Positions 1 to 5,329 of a stretch of DNA of 7,447 nt are shown here, piece by piece (positions within the stretch are counted from its first letter, which is position 1; each line of letters begins with the position of its first letter). Source of the DNA: Rhodococcus_D sp039923155. Lineage in GTDB: Bacteria; Actinomycetota; Actinomycetes; Mycobacteriales; Mycobacteriaceae. Position numbers and translations under genes: made by a program. The DNA lies in contig JBDTDI010000195.1 of assembly GCA_039923155.1 (NCBI GenBank), positions 1 to 7,447 on the forward strand. Reading direction: 5' to 3'. Under the pieces are notes generated by a model. The model ran no database searches, was not told the DNA's origin, and was given only the letters and a program-made list of their open reading frames with translations.

Positions 1-1671
1 GGTGAGCTTGCGGTGCGTGACGCGGTGCGGGCGGGCGGCGTCGGCGCCGAACCGTTCGATCTTGTTGGCCTCGTAGCCCTCGAAGTTGCCCTCGAACCAG
101 TACCACGCGGCCTCGTTCTCGGAGAGGCCACCTTCCCAGGCCAGGATGTGCGTGCAGGTGCGATCCAGGAACCACCGGTCGTGACTGATGACCACCGCGC
201 AGCCCGGGAAGCTGTCCAGGGCGTTCTCCAGCGACCCCAGCGTCTCCACGTCCAGGTCGTTGGTCGGCTCGTCGAGCAGGATCAGGTTGCCGCCCTGCTT
301 GAGGGTCATGGCCAGGTTCAGCCGGTTGCGCTCCCCGCCGGACAACACGCCCGCCGCCTTCTGCTGATCGTGGCCCTTGAACCCGAACGAGGAGATGTAG
401 GCGCGGCTGGGCATCTCGGTGTTGCCGACCACGATGTAGTCCAGACCGTCGGAGACGACCTCCCACACGCTCTTGGTCGAGTCGATGCCCGAGCGGTTCT
501 GGTCGACGTAGCTGAGCTGGACGGTCTGGCCGATCTTCACCTCGCCGGAGTCCGGCTCCTCCAGGCCGACGATCGTCTTGAACAGGGTGGTCTTGCCGAC
601 CCCGTTGGGACCGATGACCCCGACGATGCCGTTGCGGGGCAGGGTGAACGAGAGGTCCTTGATCAGCACCCGCCCGTCAAAGCCCTTGTCCAGGTGGCTG
701 ACCTCGACGACCACGTCACCCAGCCGCGGCGGTGCGGGGATCTGGATCTCGTCGAAGTCGAGCTTGCGGGTCTTCTCCGACTCGGCGACCATCTCGTCGT
801 AGCGGTTGAGCCGGCTCCGGCTCTTGGCCTGGCGCGCCTTTGCGCCCGAGCGCACCCACGCCAGCTCGTCCTTGAGTCGCTTCTGCAGCTTCTGGTCCTT
901 CTTGCCCGCGACCTCGAGACGCGCGGCCTTCTTCTCCAGGTAGGTCGAGTAGTTGCCCTCGTAGGGATACAGGTGGCCTCGGTCGACCTCGGCGATCCAC
1001 TGCGCGATGTTGTCCAGGAAGTACCGGTCATGGGTGACCGCGAGCACGGCACCGGCGTAGGCGGACAGGTGCTGCTCCAGCCACAGCACGCTCTCGGCGT
1101 CGAGGTGGTTGGTCGGCTCGTCCAGCAGCAGCAGGTCGGGCTTGCTCAGCAACAGCTTGCACAACGCCACCCGACGCTTCTCGCCACCGGAGAGATGAGC
1201 GACGCCCTCGTCCGGCGGTGGGCAGCGCAGGGCGTCCATCGCCTGCTCGAGCTGCGAGTCGATCTCCCACGCGTCGGCGTGGTCGAGCTTCTCCTGCAGC
1301 TCCCCCATCTCCTCCATCAGCTCGTCGGAGTAGTCGGTGGCCATCAGCTCGGCAATCTCGTTGTACCGGTTCAGCTGAACCATGGTCTCGCCAAGGCCAT
1401 CCTCGACGTTCTGGCGCACCGTCTTGGTCTCGTCGAGCTGCGGCTCCTGCATGAGGATGCCGACGCTCGCACCGACCGCGAGGAAGGCCTCGCCGTTCCC
1501 AGGGTGGTCCAACCCCGCCATGATCTTGAGGATGGAAGACTTTCCGGCCCCGTTGGGGCCGACCACGCCGATCTTTGCGCCCGGGTAGAACGACATGGTG
1601 ACGTCGTCGAGGACCACCTTGTCGCCGTGCGCCTTGCGCACCTTCTTCATGGTGTAGATGAACTCAGGCAT
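1..1671 (-). CDS. ettA: Energy-dependent translational throttle protein EttA (ABC-F ATPase), 3' end cut by window edge
   Basis: This is a cytoplasmic ABC-F protein with two ATPase domains and no membrane part. The EttA family binds the ribosomal E site and gates the first elongation steps according to the ATP/ADP ratio. 557 codons are visible from the ATG at 1671. Domain 1 has Walker A GPNGAGKS (38-45), signature LSGGE (160-164) and Walker B LLLLDEPTNHLD (180-191). A basic, charged linker follows (about 240-300), then domain 2 with GPNGVGKTT (354-362), LSGGE (443-447), LLDEPTNDLD (465-474) and the switch HDRWFLDR (497-504). An inserted arm segment at about 95-150 fits EttA rather than Uup. 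The end (ARPHRVTHRKLT) matches the family C-terminus, so only a few residues and the stop are missing. The start lies 107 bases after the ssb stop, beyond two inverted repeats, and has no clear Shine-Dalgarno. Family assignment is very secure; the throttle role is inferred from the family. Confidence 0.97.
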   Translation of the reverse strand, partial: MPEFIYTMKKVRKAHGDKVVLDDVTMSFYPGAKIGVVGPNGAGKSSILKIMAGLDHPGNGEAFLAVGASVGILMQEPQLDETKTVRQNVEDGLGETMVQLNRYNEIAELMATDYSDELMEEMGELQEKLDHADAWEIDSQLEQAMDALRCPPPDEGVAHLSGGEKRRVALCKLLLSKPDLLLLDEPTNHLDAESVLWLEQHLSAYAGAVLAVTHDRYFLDNIAQWIAEVDRGHLYPYEGNYSTYLEKKAARLEVAGKKDQKLQKRLKDELAWVRSGAKARQAKSRSRLNRYDEMVAESEKTRKLDFDEIQIPAPPRLGDVVVEVSHLDKGFDGRVLIKDLSFTLPRNGIVGVIGPNGVGKTTLFKTIVGLEEPDSGEVKIGQTVQLSYVDQNRSGIDSTKSVWEVVSDGLDYIVVGNTEMPSRAYISSFGFKGHDQQKAAGVLSGGERNRLNLAMTLKQGGNLILLDEPTNDLDVETLGSLENALDSFPGCAVVISHDRWFLDRTCTHILAWEGGLSENEAAWYWFEGNFEGYEANKIERFGADAARPHRVTHRKLT

Positions 1672-1678
1672 GACCGTC

Positions 1679-1684
1679 AGCCTA
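1679..1684 (-). promoter_or_regulatory. Candidate -10 box for a leaderless ettA transcript
   Basis: On the minus strand the hexamer TAGGCT fits the actinobacterial -10 pattern TANNNT. It ends 7 bases before the A of the ettA ATG, the spacing expected if transcription begins at the start codon itself. No good Shine-Dalgarno lies in between, and no convincing -35 is seen 17-18 bases upstream. The box is downstream of the two inverted repeats, so it would let ettA be expressed independently of ssb. This is inference from spacing only. Confidence 0.35.
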
Positions 1685-1715
1685 ACGGCGTTCCGGAAGA
1701 CCGGGCACCGGCCCG

Positions 1716-1736
1716 CCCGCACCGGACCGGTGCGGG
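1716..1736 (-). terminator. Perfect inverted repeat, second hairpin after ssb
   Basis: CCCGCACCGG and CCGGTGCGGG are perfect reverse complements around a single central base, so the folded RNA would form about 8-9 GC pairs with a short loop. It directly abuts the 1737-1774 hairpin, and ssb transcription meets it second. No T-rich tract follows, as is common for actinobacterial terminators. It could also be a protein-binding palindrome upstream of ettA. Confidence 0.45.
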
Positions 1737-1774
1737 ACCGCCCACCGCGGCTCGAGGCTCCCGCGGTGGGCGGT
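1737..1774 (-). terminator. Strong hairpin just downstream of ssb, probable terminator
   Basis: ACCGCCCACCGCGG (1737-1750) pairs perfectly with CCGCGGTGGGCGGT (1761-1774) around a 10-base loop, giving a 14-bp GC-rich stem. It starts 5 bases after the ssb stop codon on the minus strand, the usual place for a terminator. There is no U-tract. The position and perfect stem support a terminator or attenuator between ssb and ettA. Confidence 0.6.
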
Positions 1775-1778
1775 GCGC

Positions 1779-2243
1779 TCAGGCGTCGACGGTGTCGATC
1801 TCGGCCACCGTGTCGGGTACCTCGACCCGGAGCCCGTCGCCCTCGTCCCCCCCGGTGGTACTGGCGTTCTCCCCCGCAGGAAGCCGCCGGGCCCGGTCGA
1901 TCGTGGCCAAGCAGCGCGAGAGGTCGATGCCCACGGTCGCCGCGTCGAGCTCCATCGACTGTCGTCGCTGACCTTGGACCTCGTAGCTGCGGGTGTAGAT
2001 CCGGCCGGTGACGATGATCGGGTCGCCCTTGGCCAGCGCGTAGGACACACCCCCGACCAGCCGACGCCAACAGGTGACGTTCGCGTACAGCGTCTCGCCG
2101 TCGTTCCACTCGCCGGTGGCCCGGTCCTTTCGGCGCTCGTTGCTCGCCATGCGGAACCGGACTCGCTGCGCACCGTCGGCGGTGGTGCGCCGGCTCAGGT
2201 CGTTGATGACCGTGCCGACCAGGGTCACGTGGGTCTCGTTCAT
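1779..2243 (-). CDS. ssb: Single-stranded DNA-binding protein, SsbB-like paralogue
   Basis: A 154-residue SSB. An N-terminal OB fold (about residues 1-110) would bind single-stranded DNA as an oligomer. The core matches actinobacterial SSBs: THVTLVGTV near the start, VRFRMASNERR (28-38), NVTCWRRL (55-62), KGDPIIVTGRIYTRSYE (72-88) and DLSRC (107-111). The tail is acidic and Gly/Thr-rich but ends VAEIDTVDA, without the DDDIPF-like tip that recruits partner proteins in the main replicative SSB. This, and its position next to ettA, resemble mycobacterial SsbB rather than SsbA. The ATG at 2243 is chosen because AAGGAG lies 9 bases upstream and the homology begins there; the frame stays open further upstream to 2417 but without SSB-like sequence. 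A strong hairpin follows the stop codon. Confidence 0.93.
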   Translation of the reverse strand: MNETHVTLVGTVINDLSRRTTADGAQRVRFRMASNERRKDRATGEWNDGETLYANVTCWRRLVGGVSYALAKGDPIIVTGRIYTRSYEVQGQRRQSMELDAATVGIDLSRCLATIDRARRLPAGENASTTGGDEGDGLRVEVPDTVAEIDTVDA

Positions 2244-2268
2244 CTTCTCGCGCTCCTTCGTCCACCCG

Positions 2269-2311
2269 CCGGGGCCCGGTGCCCCGGTCGGGACCGGCCT
2301 CTGCGGCCGGT
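2269..2311 (-). promoter_or_regulatory. Two hairpins in the ssb leader
   Basis: Two GC-rich inverted repeats lie upstream of the ssb start. One has arms 2269-2275 and 2281-2287 (CCGGGGC/GCCCCGG, 5-base loop). The other has arms 2293-2299 and 2305-2311 (ACCGGCC/GGCCGGT, 5-base loop). They are 5 bases apart, and the nearer ends 25 bases before the ATG, just upstream of the Shine-Dalgarno at 2253-2258. They may fold in the ssb 5' untranslated RNA or serve as operator sites. I recognise no known riboswitch or operator. Confidence 0.35.
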
Positions 2312-2362
2312 AGGACGAGCGTGGAGCAGTAGCGGCGCCGCTGACAGCAAGAGCCGAGAGCC

Positions 2363-2371
2363 TGTGGACAA
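2363..2371 (-). promoter_or_regulatory. DnaA box (TTGTCCACA) upstream of ssb
   Basis: On the minus strand the nonamer TTGTCCACA matches the GC-rich version of the DnaA box used by Streptomyces and mycobacteria. It lies 120 bases upstream of the ssb start, in the 338-base stretch between the divergent ssb and HAD genes, where a promoter would be expected. A single box can be a DnaA-controlled promoter site or chance. I found no second exact copy in the window. Confidence 0.4.
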
Positions 2372-2581
2372 CGGGGTCCGGGGGGGCAACCAGCGGCCCT
2401 GCGGACTCTGGTGGCACTTGATGTCGGGCTGGTGTGCTGAGCGGACTCTCCCGTCGAGATGTACCTCAACCCCGCGTGCCACTGTGCGGGGCGACTCGAT
2501 CTGCGTGATCACCCCGGTCGGGGGCACCCTGACCCCGGAGCTCGACCCCTCGCCGCGTGCCCACACCAAGGGAGCCCCACC

Positions 2582-3247
2582 GTGTCTGCCATCTTGTTCG
2601 GTTCCATCAGCGTCGTGTCCGACACCTCGGAGATGCAACGCCGCGCCTTCAACGCGGCGTTCGCCGATCACGGCCTGGGCTGGCAGTGGGACCAGGAGCA
2701 GTACCGGGCCCTGCTGACCAGCAGCGGAGGCACACTGCGCATCGCCGACGAGGCCCAGCGCCGCGGATCCTCGGTCGTCGCGGAGGCGGTGCACGCCACC
2801 AAGTCCGCGAAGTTCCAGGCCGCGGCCGCCGGGAGCGTGCTGTGCCCGCGCGATGGGGTAGTCGAGACGCTGCGCGCAGCCAAGGAGCACGGTTACCAGG
2901 TCGGCCTGGTCACCACGACCTCGGCGGACAACATCTCCGCTCTGTTCTCCGGTCTTGCCTCCGTGGTGCGGCGGGAGGACTTCGACGTGGTGGTCGACGC
3001 CTCCGCCGTCGAGGCGGCCAAGCCTGATCCTGCCTGCTACCACTACGCGTTGGCGCGGCTCGGCGAGGACGCGAAGGACTGCGTCGCGGTGGAGGACAAC
3101 GTGGGTGGTGTTCAGGCTGCAACGGCGGCCGGTCTCACCTGCGTGGCGTTCCCCAACCAGAACACCGTCGGCCACGACTTCACCCGCGCCAGCACCGTCG
3201 TCTCCCGGCTGGACCCCGACCAGCTCCGCAGCCTCGCCCAGCCTTGA
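2582..3247 (+). CDS. HAD-superfamily protein lacking the motif I catalytic aspartates
   Basis: A 221-residue protein of the HAD subfamily I (CbbY/beta-phosphoglucomutase-like) size and layout. Motif II is LVTTTSADN (109-117), motif III is K147 in AAKPDP, and motif IV is VAVEDNVGG (168-176, E171-D172). A helical cap region lies at about 15-85. Motif I should read hhhDxDG, with Asp as nucleophile and acid/base, but reads ILFGSIS (4-10): Gly7 and Ile9 replace both aspartates. The usual phosphoaspartate mechanism therefore looks impossible, and the protein may bind a ligand, act by another route, or be a regulatory relative. The start is the GTG at 2582, because AGGGAG lies 7 bases before it and the HAD fold begins directly after. 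The frame is open back to 2459, but that extension is not HAD-like. It is divergent from ssb with no operon partner. Fold secure, function unknown. Confidence 0.88.
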   Translation: MSAILFGSISVVSDTSEMQRRAFNAAFADHGLGWQWDQEQYRALLTSSGGTLRIADEAQRRGSSVVAEAVHATKSAKFQAAAAGSVLCPRDGVVETLRAAKEHGYQVGLVTTTSADNISALFSGLASVVRREDFDVVVDASAVEAAKPDPACYHYALARLGEDAKDCVAVEDNVGGVQAATAAGLTCVAFPNQNTVGHDFTRASTVVSRLDPDQLRSLAQP

Positions 3248-3251
3248 CCTC

Positions 3252-3268
3252 CGCAGCCCTGCGCTGCG
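3252..3268 (+). terminator. Small hairpin right after the HAD-like gene
   Basis: CGCAGC (3252-3257) pairs with GCTGCG (3263-3268) around a 5-base loop, starting 4 bases after the stop codon. A short pyrimidine-rich stretch (TCTCGTCC) follows. The stem is only 6 bp, so this is a plausible but weak terminator. Confidence 0.35.
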
Positions 3269-3332
3269 TCTCGTCCACGCGGCCATGCCATGGTGCTGAA
3301 ACCATCCGGCTCGGGCTGGGCGTCCCCGATCA

Positions 3333-3356
3333 GGTGGTCTGCTCGATCAGGCCACC
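3333..3356 (+). terminator. Nine-pair hairpin in the gap between the HAD-like gene and the tRNA
   Basis: GGTGGTCTG (3333-3341) pairs with CAGGCCACC (3348-3356) around a 6-base loop, with one G-U pair. It overlaps a direct repeat of CGATCAGG (3327-3334 and 3344-3351). There is no T-tract. It may stop read-through from the HAD-like gene before the tRNA. The rest of 3248-3499 holds only a weaker 6-bp hairpin (3378-3397) and no gene I can support. Confidence 0.35.
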
Positions 3357-3482
3357 GCGGAGGGTGACGACCATGACGAGCACGAGTTCGTGTGCTCCTC
3401 GCGGCGATTGGTCGGGACGCCTCCAGCAAGAGCGCTGGCCGCGTCGCGTGCTGTGCCCCGGCGCGAGTGGTGCCCGCTCCGA

Positions 3483-3488
3483 TACCCT
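3483..3488 (+). promoter_or_regulatory. Candidate -10 box of the tRNA-Arg gene
   Basis: TACCCT fits the TANNNT pattern and ends 11 bases before the mature tRNA 5' end, so transcription would begin a few bases upstream of the tRNA. I see no good -35 element at the matching distance, so support is weak. Confidence 0.3.
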
Positions 3489-3499
3489 TGCTCGCGCAC

Positions 3500-3576
3500 G
3501 CCTCCGTAGCTCAGGTGGATAGAGCAAGGGCCTTCTAATCCCGAGGTCGCAGGTTCGAGTCCTGCCGGGGGCACCA
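3500..3576 (+). tRNA. tRNA-Arg, anticodon UCU
   Basis: A complete cloverleaf reading AGA codons (and AGG by wobble). The acceptor stem GCCTCCG (3500-3506) pairs with CGGGGGC (3566-3572) with one U-G pair. The D stem is GCTC/GAGC (3509-3512, 3522-3525). The anticodon loop CTTCTAA (3532-3538) carries TCT at 3534-3536. The variable loop is AGGTC and the T stem GCAGG/CCTGC is perfect around TTCGAGT. Discriminator A3573 is followed by an encoded CCA (3574-3576). The anticodon stem AGGGC/TCCCG has only three Watson-Crick pairs; A-G (3527/3543) and C-U (3531/3539) do not pair. Arg tRNAs are common integration sites, but I found no second copy of its 3' end in the window. Confidence 0.95.
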
Positions 3577-3600
3577 CCAGCCAGTGGGCGGGGGGTCGTT

Positions 3601-3635
3601 CGTGTTGCGGCTCAACCACGCTGCAGCGAGGCAGC
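3601..3635. terminator. Imperfect hairpins between the tRNA and the convergent ligase gene
   Basis: The 76 bases between the tRNA end and the ligase stop hold CGTGTTG...CAACCACG (3601-3620, one bulge) and GCTGC...GCAGC (3620-3624 with 3631-3635). The tRNA and the ligase gene converge here, so a two-way terminator is expected, but the stems are short and there is no T-tract. Tentative. Confidence 0.25.
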
Positions 3636-3652
3636 TGTCCACGGTCGGCGGG

Positions 3653-5329
3653 TCACCCCCGCAGCTCCCGGCGCAGGATCTTGCCGGTCACCGTCTTGGG
3701 CAGCTCGTCGACCACCTCGACCTCGCGGGGGTACTTGTAGGCGGCCATCCGCTCCTTGCAGTGCGCCACCAGCTCCTCAACGGGTACGGACTGTCCCGGC
3801 TTGAAGGAGACGAACGCCTTGACCGTCTCCCCCCGGTAGTCGTCGGGAACCCCGACGACGGCTGCCTCGCGGACCGAGGGGTGCTCGTAGAGCACGTCCT
3901 CCACCTCGCGCGGCCACACCTTGTAGCCCGAGGCGTTGATCATGTCCTTCTTGCGGTCGACGATGAACACCCAGCCCTGCGGCGTCATGAAGCCCACGTC
4001 CCCGGAGTGGAGCACGCGCCCGGGCAGCGCGTGCGCGGTCTCCTCGGGCTTGCCCCAGTAGCCGAGCACCACCTGCGGGCCCTCGGCGCAGATCTCACCC
4101 ACCTCGCCCAGCGGTACCGGTGCGCCGTCGTCGTCGAGGATGCGCACGATCGTGTTGTTCACCGGAACCCCCACCGAGAACGCCCCCGAGGTGGGGTCCA
4201 CCGGGGAGTCCGCGCCGCGCGGGGTGGCCGTCATCGGCGAGGTCGTCTCGGTCAGCCCGTAGGCGTTGTGCACGGGGTGCCCGGTGGCGGCAAGGAACGC
4301 CTTGGCCGTCGACGGGGCGATGGCCGCGCCGCCGGAGTAGATCAGCTCGAAGGAGCTGAAGTCCTCCTGGGCGAAGCCGTCGGCGCTCATCAGCGCGATG
4401 AACGCCGTGATGGCGCCGATGGTGAAGGTGGGCCGGTGCTCACGCAGGCTGTCCAGCGCCACCTGCGGCTCGAAGCGGTAGGTCAGCACCAGCGGTGAGC
4501 CGCTGAGCAGGCAGACCGCCACGTGGCCGATCAGGCCGGTGATGTGGAACAGCGGGGCGATGCCCCACACCGAGCCGGCCGATCCCACCCCGACGTAGTC
4601 GCGGTACACCTGGGCGGTGAAGCAGACGTTGCCGTGGGTGTTCATCGCCCCCTTCGGCGTGCCGGTCGTGCCCGAGGTGTAGGTGAGGAAGGCGACGTCG
4701 TCGATGCCGTAGCGCACGTCGGGCACCGTCTTCCCCGCGTGCGCGGCGATCAGCGCAGCCAGGTCGGTGGCCCCCTCCGGGATGGCCCGACTCATCCCCG
4801 CGAACAGCCGGTCGTCGTGTCGGCTCTGGTGCTCGAGCTCGGAGGTGGTGAGCACCAGGCGAACGTCGGTCTCGCCCTCGCCCACCACCCCCGCGACCAC
4901 GCTCTCGTAGAGCTGCTCCAGACACACCAGCACCACGGCCCCGGAGTCGGTCAGCTGGTAGCGCAGCTCCCGCTCCCGGCTCATCGGGTTGATGCTCACC
5001 ATGATCCCGCCGGCCTTCCAGGTGGCCACCATGGCGACGACGAACTGCGGCACGTTCTGCAGGAACACCGCGAGGCGGTCCCCCCGGGAGAACCCGTTCG
5101 CGAGCAGCCCCGCAGCCAGCGCGGTGGACTGCTCGTCGACCTCCCGCCAGCTCAGGCCGCCGTCGAAGTAGGTGACGGCACGTGCGTCACCGCGGGCGGC
5201 CATCGTCGCCCTGGTCATGGCGAGGGCGTCGTCGAACTCGACGACGACGTCCGGCGCCTGGTCGTCGGTGTAGCTGGACAGCCAGGGTCGCTCGTCGTAC
5301 GGGGCCGGGTTCCTCGACTCGGCGCTCAC
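3653..5329 (-). CDS. Acyl-CoA synthetase (AMP-forming), long-chain fatty-acid-CoA ligase-like
   Basis: A 558-residue member of the ANL superfamily. These enzymes activate a carboxylic acid with ATP to an acyl-adenylate and then transfer the acyl group to CoA. Visible motifs are the phosphate loop YTSGTTGTPKG (217-227), PLFHITG (259-265), YGLTETT (357-363), the ATP-ribose Asp in HSGDVG (441-446; SGD instead of the usual TGD), the hinge DRKKDMI (458-464), SGYKVWPREVE (467-477) and the catalytic C-terminal lysine K550 in PKTVTGKILRR. All key residues are present and the length is normal. The start is the GTG at 5329: its GTGA overlaps the TGA of the upstream cyclase gene, which suggests translational coupling, and the homology (RPWLSSY) begins soon after. 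The frame stays open far upstream, but there it is the shadow of the cyclase gene. The substrate cannot be read from sequence; a medium or long acyl chain or an aromatic acid is possible. Confidence 0.93.
   Translation of the reverse strand: MSAESRNPAPYDERPWLSSYTDDQAPDVVVEFDDALAMTRATMAARGDARAVTYFDGGLSWREVDEQSTALAAGLLANGFSRGDRLAVFLQNVPQFVVAMVATWKAGGIMVSINPMSRERELRYQLTDSGAVVLVCLEQLYESVVAGVVGEGETDVRLVLTTSELEHQSRHDDRLFAGMSRAIPEGATDLAALIAAHAGKTVPDVRYGIDDVAFLTYTSGTTGTPKGAMNTHGNVCFTAQVYRDYVGVGSAGSVWGIAPLFHITGLIGHVAVCLLSGSPLVLTYRFEPQVALDSLREHRPTFTIGAITAFIALMSADGFAQEDFSSFELIYSGGAAIAPSTAKAFLAATGHPVHNAYGLTETTSPMTATPRGADSPVDPTSGAFSVGVPVNNTIVRILDDDGAPVPLGEVGEICAEGPQVVLGYWGKPEETAHALPGRVLHSGDVGFMTPQGWVFIVDRKKDMINASGYKVWPREVEDVLYEHPSVREAAVVGVPDDYRGETVKAFVSFKPGQSVPVEELVAHCKERMAAYKYPREVEVVDELPKTVTGKILRRELRG

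Larger units (their letters stand above)
2244..2581. other. Divergent intergenic region between ssb and the HAD-like gene
   Basis: 338 bases separate the two divergent start codons. From left to right it holds the ssb ribosome binding site (AAGGAG, minus strand, 2253-2258), the two ssb leader hairpins, the DnaA box, and the ribosome binding site of the HAD gene (AGGGAG at about 2569-2574, plus strand). Open frames crossing it lack start signals and recognisable protein sequence. I could not find convincing -35/-10 pairs for either gene. Confidence 0.6.

Noticed and set aside
13..1971. 652-codon open frame on the plus strand
   Set aside because: It lies antisense to ettA and part of ssb. Its Val/Leu/Arg-rich translation has no recognisable domain and arises from strong third-position GC bias.
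2459..2581. Upstream extension of the HAD-like gene from ATG 2459
   Set aside because: The 41 extra residues are Pro/Arg/His-rich and not HAD-like. No ribosome binding site precedes 2459, whereas the GTG at 2582 has one at ideal spacing.
2240..3286. 348-residue minus-strand frame
   Set aside because: It is antisense to the HAD-like gene, which has a strong ribosome binding site and clear HAD motifs II to IV.
3248..3499. Possible small RNA between the HAD-like gene and the tRNA
   Set aside because: There are a few short hairpins, but no promoter plus terminator pair and no known RNA family, so I listed only the best hairpins.
3347..3619. 90-residue minus-strand frame containing PPAGLEPATSGLEG
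   Set aside because: This peptide is the well-known false protein produced by translating the antisense of tRNA genes; it covers the tRNA-Arg here.
3584..4498. 304-codon plus-strand frame over the acyl-CoA ligase
   Set aside because: It is an antisense shadow of the ligase. Its composition is rich in His, Arg, Val and Gly, with no motifs.
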